Below, one piece after another: positions 1-4,104 of a DNA stretch of 7,488 nt. The number at the start of each line of letters is the position of its first letter. Position 1 is the first letter of the stretch. Source of the DNA: Calditrichota bacterium (GTDB lineage Bacteria; Zhuqueibacterota; Zhuqueibacteria; Zhuqueibacterales; Geothermadaptataceae). The stretch covers positions 1 to 7,488 of the forward strand of contig QQUM01000381.1 in assembly GCA_008501545.1 (NCBI GenBank), read 5' to 3'. Made by a program: the position numbers and the translations under genes. The notes under the pieces were generated by a model. The model saw only the letters and a list, made by a program, of their open reading frames with translations. It had not been told where the DNA came from and made no database searches.

Positions 1-418
1 TCATGGACACCACAGCAACATCTTTGGACCGATCTTTCGGGCCACCCCATTGGCCTGTTTCGCTGTTGACGAGCAGCTCCCATTCGTCACCTTTAACGTG
101 ACGCATGGCCAGCGAATATTTACCAGCAGGCAATGTTTTTTCGCCAAATGCAAGTGGGATACCCGTGTGGAGTTCGGTCGCTTCATTCATGCCGAGACGC
201 CATACAAAACCTTCCGGTGCTTGCGCCAGGCGATCCGTTTTACCCCAGGCGGGTGTTCCATAGTTGATTGAGATTTCTTTACCGGCGATTGGTAGCGTTA
301 AAGAAGCTCTGTTGTCGTCAATTTTTTTGTGGACAACTTTGTTCTGTGCCTGTGCCTGGAAAGAAATTGCAAGTAAAAGTCCCACTACGACGAGCACTGT
401 GAATGCATGTCTTTTCAT
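1..418 (-). CDS. Secreted DUF2911 family protein, C-terminus cut by the left edge
   Basis: The frame is open from an ATG (complement of 416-418) to the window edge, giving the first 139 residues. An AGGAG Shine-Dalgarno site (complement of 427-431) lies 8 nt upstream, which fixes the start. Residues 1-24 are a classical signal peptide: Lys2-Arg3, a hydrophobic stretch (VLVVVGLLLAISF), then AQA before Gln25 as a signal peptidase I site. The mature part matches the DUF2911 pattern: INYGTPAWGK near residue 51, FVWRLGMNEATEL near 71-83, LPAGKYSLAM near 96-105, then DEWELLVN and a QWG motif. DUF2911 proteins are exported proteins of unknown function, frequent in Bacteroidota, Calditrichota and relatives. 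The product probably acts in the periplasm or outside the cell. It is divergent from everything to its right and has its own upstream region with an operator-like dyad. Family assignment is confident; function is unknown. Confidence 0.9.
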   Translation of the reverse strand, partial: MKRHAFTVLVVVGLLLAISFQAQAQNKVVHKKIDDNRASLTLPIAGKEISINYGTPAWGKTDRLAQAPEGFVWRLGMNEATELHTGIPLAFGEKTLPAGKYSLAMRHVKGDEWELLVNSETGQWGGPKDRSKDVAVVSM

Positions 419-451
419 AAATAAATCTCCTTTGCTTGGTTCGTTGAACTG

Positions 452-475
452 TATTGTCAACATGACAATAGATTA
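452..475 (-). promoter_or_regulatory. Operator-like inverted repeat and possible -10 box upstream of the DUF2911 gene
   Basis: Positions 452-470 form a perfect inverted repeat, TATTGTCA-ACA-TGACAATA, with 8-nt arms and a 3-nt centre, 34 nt upstream of the DUF2911 start codon. On the minus strand a -10-like TAATCT (complement of 470-475) abuts it, which would place the transcription start inside the dyad. That is a typical place for a repressor operator. No good -35 element is visible. The repeat is seen directly; the promoter and operator roles are inferred, and I cannot name the regulator family. Confidence 0.45.
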
Positions 476-856
476 TTTTTGTTTACTATTTTATTAATAC
501 TTCCATCGATTTGACTGCAACTACAGGAAAACGTTGAAAATAATTAGATATTAATGCTGAGCGTCGTAGCATTATGACAAAGATTTACCAATTTTATCTT
601 CTGCTTTTATCATTTTCGAACGAAGTACAGTTGAATTAAAAACCATATAAAATCTAAAAATATTTCAATCGTGCATCAAAAAAATGAAAATAAAATCTAT
701 ACGATTTTTAAAATCCTTTTTATATCGTTTATAAATTATAATTATTGTCAAATTGTGGCGCTACACAAAAGTATTTGCATCCCAGCTATTCTGTCATAAA
801 TTATTGGTATGAACGCCTCGCAAGCAAATTACAACATCTACCTTGCCATTTTACAA
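476..856. other. AT-rich intergenic DNA without a recognisable gene
   Basis: About 380 bp, strongly AT-rich especially between 600 and 750. I see no convincing gene. It contains an imperfect stem, TAATGCT (552-558) with AGCATTA (568-574), and a TTGTG-N6-CACAA dyad at 753-768. A TATAAT hexamer at 737-742 lies inside a 15-bp AT-rich sequence (731-745) that recurs exactly at 2506-2520 ahead of gdhA. Part of this stretch must be the promoter region of the minus-strand DUF2911 gene; the rest looks like eroded sequence. Confidence 0.5.
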
Positions 857-1060
857 CTACAAATCCTTACGGATGATTCCAGAATATCCATGTTCTGCGA
901 AGGTCTCATCTGACGGATCTGTCCCGGTTTCGAACACTCCAAATTTTATCACAGGAAGCATTACGGGGCATAGAATCTCCAGGAGCCGTGTTTTGTGAAT
1001 ACACCCCGGAAACGCCGATTCACTGGGAAATTGACTAACACTTTCCTCACACCACTTCAC
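857..1060 (-). pseudogene. Probable relic of a response-regulator receiver domain (C-terminal half)
   Basis: A 67-codon minus-strand frame runs from a GTG (complement of 1058-1060) to a TAG. AAAGGA lies 6 nt before the GTG, but an isolated receiver fragment would not normally start there. The peptide follows the end of receiver domains found in hybrid sensor kinases. AFPGCIHKTRLLEIL resembles the family's IPGGMGGKE...LLEI, PVIKFGVFETGT resembles P-x-IK-x-IVSSGY, and FAEHGYSGIIRK resembles F-x-x-YGFSGVIxKP, where the last Lys would be the conserved receiver lysine. The phosphoacceptor aspartate position appears to hold Glu, and no kinase domain is readable upstream (1061-1240 in this orientation). 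I infer a decayed fragment of a hybrid histidine kinase. The similarity is from memory of family patterns and the frame is short, so chance is possible. Confidence 0.38.
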
Positions 1061-1112
1061 TTCAATTCCTTTCTTTCCTCATATTGTAAGGACAAACGTC
1101 ACGCATTCAGGG

Positions 1113-1130
1113 TGTCTGTTGCGACAGACA
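1113..1130. repeat. Short perfect hairpin
   Basis: TGTCTGT (1113-1119), a 4-nt loop TGCG, and ACAGACA (1124-1130) form a perfect 7-bp stem. There is no T-tract, so it is not a terminator. It lies in the non-coding stretch between the two relics and its role is unknown. Confidence 0.4.
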
Positions 1131-1241
1131 TGTAATTCGAAAACAGTTACCTTATTCAATTTTAATGGAGGTTTGTCAGGCCAACACCACTGGAAATTTT
1201 GCTTGATCCAATTTCACTCAGTATCATTGCTTGAAGATTGA

Positions 1242-1730
1242 AATTTTATTTTGGAATCGTCAACATGGCGTGCCAATCGGAACTGGGGATACAAATTGGG
1301 CTTTTCTGAAGAAGAATTGCATCAAATTAACCTGGACGCTCTCAAACTTGTGAAGGAGTTGAAATGAGCTGCAGATCATCAACAACACATCCAGATAAGC
1401 CGTAACATTGGCCCACGCGGTGATGGCTACCAGGCGGACAACCAAATGACGGCTCAAGAAGCAGCACTATATCATTTACCCCAAATCGAGACATTTGTAT
1501 CTGCTAAAGCGGATATGGTTACTTCGCTGAGTATAAATAACAGCGATTCCTTTGATGCAGGTGATAAATGTCTATTCACCAATGGATACCGGGAGTTGAA
1601 CAGCCTATTGCCACAATTACGTGTATTTGGTGGCTGTTGTGGTACCGATGCCAGCCATACAGAAATGAGCTGCCTGTCACTGATAGTTGAACCTGGTGAA
1701 TCAGCGATAAGTGTACCAGAGGCTGCTTGA
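1242..1730 (+). pseudogene. Homocysteine S-methyltransferase relic (in-frame stop, large internal deletion, no N-terminus)
   Basis: One reading frame carries successive, collinear pieces of a bacterial homocysteine S-methyltransferase (pfam Homocysteine S-methyltransferase, a (beta/alpha)8 zinc enzyme that methylates homocysteine to methionine). From 1248, ILESSTWRANRNWGYKLGFS continues to LHQINLDALKLVKELK, then a TGA (1365-1367). The same frame resumes with HIQISRNIGPRGDGYQ, MTAQEAALYHLPQIETF and KADMVTSLSIN. About here the family normally has well over 100 further residues, including the INCAHP zinc-cysteine motif; they are missing. The frame jumps to DAGDKCLF...YRELNSLLPQLRVF and GGCCGTD, the C-terminal zinc-binding pair, and ends at TGA 1728-1730. 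The roughly 75 N-terminal residues expected upstream are not readable, because a TGA at 1239-1241 precedes and only scrambled traces remain. Without the barrel middle and the third zinc ligand it cannot be active. Pseudogene status is confident. Confidence 0.85.
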
Positions 1731-1758
1731 TATGGAATATTTCAGGAGTCTTTAAGCT

Positions 1759-1782
1759 CATACCAGGCTGGAGCCTGGTATG
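1759..1782. repeat. Perfect palindrome with 11-bp arms
   Basis: CATACCAGGCT (1759-1769) and AGCCTGGTATG (1772-1782) are exact reverse complements around a 2-nt GG centre. It begins 28 bp after the pseudogene stop and 6 bp before a second, longer palindrome. No T-tract follows. It may be a dispersed intergenic palindromic element or part of a transcription-end structure. Confidence 0.75.
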
Positions 1783-1788
1783 CTGACT

Positions 1789-1820
1789 TGGAGTGCAATC
1801 CTTTAAAGGGTTGCACTCCA
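1789..1820. repeat. 32-bp near-perfect palindrome
   Basis: TGGAGTGCAA (1789-1798) and TTGCACTCCA (1811-1820) are exact reverse complements. The interior CCTTT/AAAGG also pairs, leaving a single T-G wobble (1799 with 1810), so the palindrome is continuous over all 32 bp with its axis at 1804/1805. Together with the palindrome at 1759-1782 it looks like a unit of a REP/BIME-like intergenic repeat. That reading needs other copies in the genome. Confidence 0.75.
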
Positions 1821-1837
1821 TCGACTAAACCAAACTA

Positions 1838-1864
1838 AAAAACCCGGCTTTCGACCGGGTTTTT
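1838..1864 (-). terminator. Bidirectional rho-independent terminator, serving the zinc-ribbon gene
   Basis: AAAAACCCGG (1838-1847), a 7-nt loop, and CCGGGTTTTT (1855-1864) form a 10-bp hairpin flanked by A and T runs on either side, so it can stop transcription from both directions. It lies 22 bp after the stop of the minus-strand zinc-ribbon gene, its most likely client. It may earlier also have served the plus-strand methyltransferase. Confidence 0.85.
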
Positions 1865-1886
1865 ACAGACAATTCCTATTTGCCAA

Positions 1887-2081
1887 TCAACCAATCGAGC
1901 AGGTCATGTCCTCACCACAGCACATTGGCGATTTGATCTTGCCATGGCCGTTCGGGCACTTGGAAATTTGCACTTCACGACCATCATTGGTTTTAATTGT
2001 ATCATTAACAAGCGGTGCATCGCATTTTGCACAGGTTGCATTAACACTCATTCCGCATTTGGGGCATTCATAAGTTGCCAT
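1887..2081 (-). CDS. Small cysteine-rich zinc-ribbon protein, 64 aa
   Basis: The start is the ATG at the complement of 2079-2081, with an AGGA site 6 nt upstream. A longer in-frame ATG at 2195 would add a 38-residue Leu/Ile/Lys-rich leader with no family resemblance, and it lies upstream of the promoter, so I reject it. The 64 residues hold eight cysteines and a histidine in paired knuckles: CPKC (6, 9), CAKC (17, 20), Cys42 with His46 in a CPNGHGK motif, CC (54, 55) and Cys61. The pattern suggests one zinc ribbon from the two CxxC pairs and perhaps a second site from the C-terminal half. Proteins starting MATYECPKCGMSVNATC are conserved across several bacterial phyla as uncharacterised small proteins. 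Metal binding is inferred and the function is unknown. The gene appears monocistronic: its own promoter upstream, a terminator downstream. Confidence 0.9.
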   Translation of the reverse strand: MATYECPKCGMSVNATCAKCDAPLVNDTIKTNDGREVQISKCPNGHGKIKSPMCCGEDMTCSIG

Positions 2082-2128
2082 GTGAATTCCTTTCTTTAAA
2101 TTGATTAACTTATTAAAAAGCTCGATGA

Positions 2129-2156
2129 AGTATACAATTTTTACCGATAACTTCAA
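2129..2156 (-). promoter_or_regulatory. Sigma70-type promoter of the zinc-ribbon gene
   Basis: On the minus strand TTGAAG (complement of 2151-2156) and TATACT (complement of 2129-2134) are separated by 16 bp. Each differs from the sigma70 consensus (TTGACA, TATAAT) at few positions. Transcription would begin near 2122 and leave a leader of about 40 nt before the ATG at 2081. Seen by pattern only. Confidence 0.55.
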
Positions 2157-2436
2157 TAAAAAATTTATTAAAATCGGGATTTCCCTTTGCAGCAATAAGA
2201 AAGTCTTCCGGTATTTTTTAAAAGTGGGAAATTAAAAAACCGGCCACGGTTAACAACTAAGGCGTTATGGATGCAGGCGTTTAAAAAATAAAGATATAAT
2301 TGGTTTCAATTTAAGCATTTAGGTTGTTGTCCACTGGTACATTTTTTGATGTCTGGTAAGGCCTTCTGAAAGATAATTTAACTGGTGAAAAAATATCCCT
2401 TCAAGTCGATAATGTGGTTGCGAAAGTCCCCTATAT

Positions 2437-2475
2437 TTTTATGTTAGCAACTAACATTTTTTGCAACATAAAAGA
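2437..2475. promoter_or_regulatory. Nested inverted repeats upstream of gdhA
   Basis: ATGTTAG-CAA-CTAACAT (2441-2457) is a perfect inverted repeat with 7-nt arms, followed by a T6 run. An overlapping outer arm, TTTTATGTTAGC, also matches downstream GCAACATAAAA apart from one bulged base, so two alternative stems share the left arm. The position, roughly 55 bp upstream of the likely gdhA -10, suits a regulator-binding site. It could instead act as a weak attenuator-like structure in an upstream-initiated transcript. Role inferred. Confidence 0.35.
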
Positions 2476-2511
2476 AACTCATGACTTCGCGTAAATCGCT
2501 TTTTAATAAAT

Positions 2512-2517
2512 TATAAT
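2512..2517 (+). promoter_or_regulatory. Candidate -10 box of gdhA
   Basis: A consensus TATAAT lies 60 bp before the chosen gdhA start, inside a 15-bp AT-rich sequence that also occurs at 731-745. No recognisable -35 hexamer is present at the usual spacing, so an activator or another sigma factor would be needed, or the match is chance. Confidence 0.3.
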
Positions 2518-2577
2518 TATCCTGCTTTTGCAGGAGGCTAATTCAATTTCACACAAATCAGACCTATGGAGGTTGTC

Positions 2578-3939
2578 GTGAGCGAATATATAAAATCGCT
2601 GTTGGAAGAAGTTGTTGCAAAAAATCCCAGTGAACCTGAATTCCATCAAGCAGTGGAAGAAGTCGCAGAAACAATTGGCGTCGTGTTCGACCGTCATCCG
2701 GAGTATCGCAAAGGGAAAATTTTTGAACGCATTATTGAGCCGGAACGTGTGATCATGTTTCGTGTACCCTGGGCAGATGATCAGGGCAATATCCAGGTAA
2801 ATCGTGGTTTTCGTATCGAAATGAATTCCGCACTTGGCCCATACAAAGGCGGTTTGCGCTTCCATCCTTCTGTAAATCTCGGTATTCTCAAATTCCTCGC
2901 CTTCGAACAAGTCTTCAAAAACAGCCTCACAACATTGCCAATGGGCGGTGGAAAAGGCGGTTCAGATTTTAATCCCAAAGGAAAAAGTGACAATGAAGTG
3001 ATGCGTTTCTGCCAGGCTTTTATGACGGAATTGCAGCGCCACATTGGTCCAAACACTGACGTACCGGCTGGCGATATCGGCGTTGGCGGTCGTGAAATTG
3101 GATTCCTTTTCGGTCAGTATAAGAGAATCCGCAATGAATTTACCGGCGTGCTTACAGGCAAAGCCCTGAATTGGGGTGGATCGCTGATTCGCCCTGAAGC
3201 AACTGGTTATGGTGCCGTCTATTTTGCAGCAGAAATGCTGAATACGCGTGCCCAATCATTAGAAGGCAAAACCTGCCTTGTTTCCGGAAGTGGCAACGTT
3301 GCACAATATACGATCGAAAAAGTCACTGATCTTGGTGGCAAAGCGGTAACCATTTCTGATTCCTCAGGCTATATTTATGACCCTGAAGGAATAGACAAAG
3401 AAAAACTCGCATACTTGATGGACCTGAAAAATGTCCGTCGTGGCCGTGTCAAAGAATACGCTGAAAAATACAGCAGCGCAACCTACACGCCGGTTGATTC
3501 CTCGTTGGATTACAATCCTCTGTGGGATCACAAAGCAGATTGCGCGTTTCCAAGTGCTACGCAGAATGAAATCAATGGTAAAGATGCACAGAATCTGATG
3601 AACAACGGTGTTTATGTCGTCAGCGAGGGCGCTAACATGCCAACGACCATCGATGGTATCAATATTTACTTGCAGGAAAAGATTCTTTATGGTCCCGGAA
3701 AAGCCGCGAATGCCGGCGGTGTTGCCGTTTCCGGTTTGGAAATGTCACAGAACAGCATGCGTTTGCCATGGTCCCGTGAAGAAGTCGATAGTCGCTTGCA
3801 GGAAATAATGAAGAATATTCACACGACATGTGTTGAGACGGCAGAACGTTTTGATCATGCCGGCAATTACGTTGTTGGTGCGAACATCGGTGGTTTCCTC
3901 AAGGTTGCGGATAGCATGATGGATCAGGGAATTGTTTAA
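2578..3939 (+). CDS. gdhA: NADP-type glutamate dehydrogenase (hexameric, family I)
   Basis: Catalyses the reversible reductive amination of 2-oxoglutarate with ammonium to glutamate in the cytoplasm, linking nitrogen assimilation and the TCA cycle. I choose the GTG at 2578 (453 aa) because GGAGG at 2568-2572 sits 5 nt before it; the in-frame ATG at 2566 has no ribosome site, and its G is part of that GGAGG. Numbered from the GTG, substrate lysines are Lys90 (GPYKGG), Lys114 (EQVFKNS) and catalytic Lys126 (PMGGGKGGSD); the catalytic aspartate is Asp166 (PAGDIGVGGREIG). These match the Clostridium symbiosum numbering (89, 113, 125, 165) within one residue. The Rossmann motif is SGSGNVAQY (236-244). 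The following SDSSG, where NAD enzymes have GPD, points to NADP. The C-terminal AANAGGVAVSGLEMSQNS and ANIGGFLKVADSM are typical. Length fits the usual 445-455 residues, with no defects. A strong terminator follows. Confidence 0.97.
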   Translation: MSEYIKSLLEEVVAKNPSEPEFHQAVEEVAETIGVVFDRHPEYRKGKIFERIIEPERVIMFRVPWADDQGNIQVNRGFRIEMNSALGPYKGGLRFHPSVNLGILKFLAFEQVFKNSLTTLPMGGGKGGSDFNPKGKSDNEVMRFCQAFMTELQRHIGPNTDVPAGDIGVGGREIGFLFGQYKRIRNEFTGVLTGKALNWGGSLIRPEATGYGAVYFAAEMLNTRAQSLEGKTCLVSGSGNVAQYTIEKVTDLGGKAVTISDSSGYIYDPEGIDKEKLAYLMDLKNVRRGRVKEYAEKYSSATYTPVDSSLDYNPLWDHKADCAFPSATQNEINGKDAQNLMNNGVYVVSEGANMPTTIDGINIYLQEKILYGPGKAANAGGVAVSGLEMSQNSMRLPWSREEVDSRLQEIMKNIHTTCVETAERFDHAGNYVVGANIGGFLKVADSMMDQGIV

Positions 3940-4006
3940 TCGTGTTTTAAAATCCTGATTATTTAAAAAGTGACTGTTTTTTCAATTAGAATTGTGTTAA
4001 AATAAG

Positions 4007-4035
4007 AATCCCCCTGCAATACCAGGGGGATTTTT
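4007..4035 (+). terminator. Rho-independent terminator of gdhA
   Basis: AATCCCCCTG (4007-4016), loop CAATAC, and CAGGGGGATT (4023-4032) make a 10-bp GC-rich stem followed by T residues to 4035. It lies 68 bp after the gdhA stop and ends the transcription unit, separating it from the next gene. Because of the A-rich left flank it could also work weakly in the other direction. Confidence 0.92.
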
Positions 4036-4063
4036 CGTGTTAGTCTGTAGGGGTACGAAAATT

Positions 4064-4104
4064 TCATCCGGTGGATGAGCCACCTTAACAAGACGGGATG
4101 ATTT
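4064..4104 (+). promoter_or_regulatory. Short leader with mutually exclusive stems ahead of the receiver/PPDK-like gene
   Basis: TCATCC (4064-4069) can pair with GGATGA (4073-4078) next to it. It can equally pair with a second GGATGA (4096-4101) that contains the only Shine-Dalgarno-like bases (GGGA) before the ATG at 4105. A third option pairs GGTGG (4070-4074) with CCACC (4080-4084). The stems compete, so the ribosome site could be exposed or hidden. The repeats are visible; regulation is inference, and stems this short may be chance. Confidence 0.3.

Larger units (their letters stand above)
2157..2565. other. Intergenic region between divergent zinc-ribbon gene and gdhA
   Basis: About 400 bp with no convincing gene on either strand. 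It contains TATAAT hexamers at 2295-2300 and 2512-2517; the second is well placed for gdhA but has no clear -35. A nested inverted repeat lies at 2437-2475. A small hairpin, CCTGC-TTTT-GCAGG (2521-2534), overlaps an AGGAGG too far (about 30 nt) from the gdhA start to be its ribosome site. A weak hairpin AACCG-GCCA-CGGTT (2238-2251) has an A-run on its left, which reads as a T-run on the minus strand. Confidence 0.5.

Noticed and set aside
50..497. Open frames on the plus strand at 50-271 and 264-497.
   Set aside because: They are antisense to the DUF2911 gene, which has a signal peptide, ribosome site and family motifs; no domain resemblance.
753..768. TTGTG-N6-CACAA dyad resembling a Rex or CRP site.
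   Set aside because: Rex and CRP sites have a longer centre between the TTGTG or TGTG half sites (8 bases); here there are 6, and no gene with a credible start follows.
809..1038. A plus-strand small protein: ATG 809 open to TGA 911-913, then a shifted frame open to TAA 1036-1038.
   Set aside because: It needs a frameshift, has no ribosome site and matches no family known to me. The minus-strand reading of the same DNA is uninterrupted and resembles receiver domains.
1446..1730. A free-standing 94-aa gene starting at ATG 1446.
   Set aside because: That ATG is an internal methionine of the methyltransferase relic, the homology continues upstream in the same frame, and there is no ribosome site.
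2082..2195. N-terminal extension of the zinc-ribbon protein to an ATG at 2195.
   Set aside because: The extension spans the promoter and leader, is Leu/Ile/Lys-rich from AT-rich DNA, and the inner ATG at 2081 has a proper AGGA site and family-typical start MATYECPKC.
2238..2251. Hairpin with a T-run on the minus strand as a terminator.
   Set aside because: The stem has only 5 bp and no minus-strand gene ends before it.
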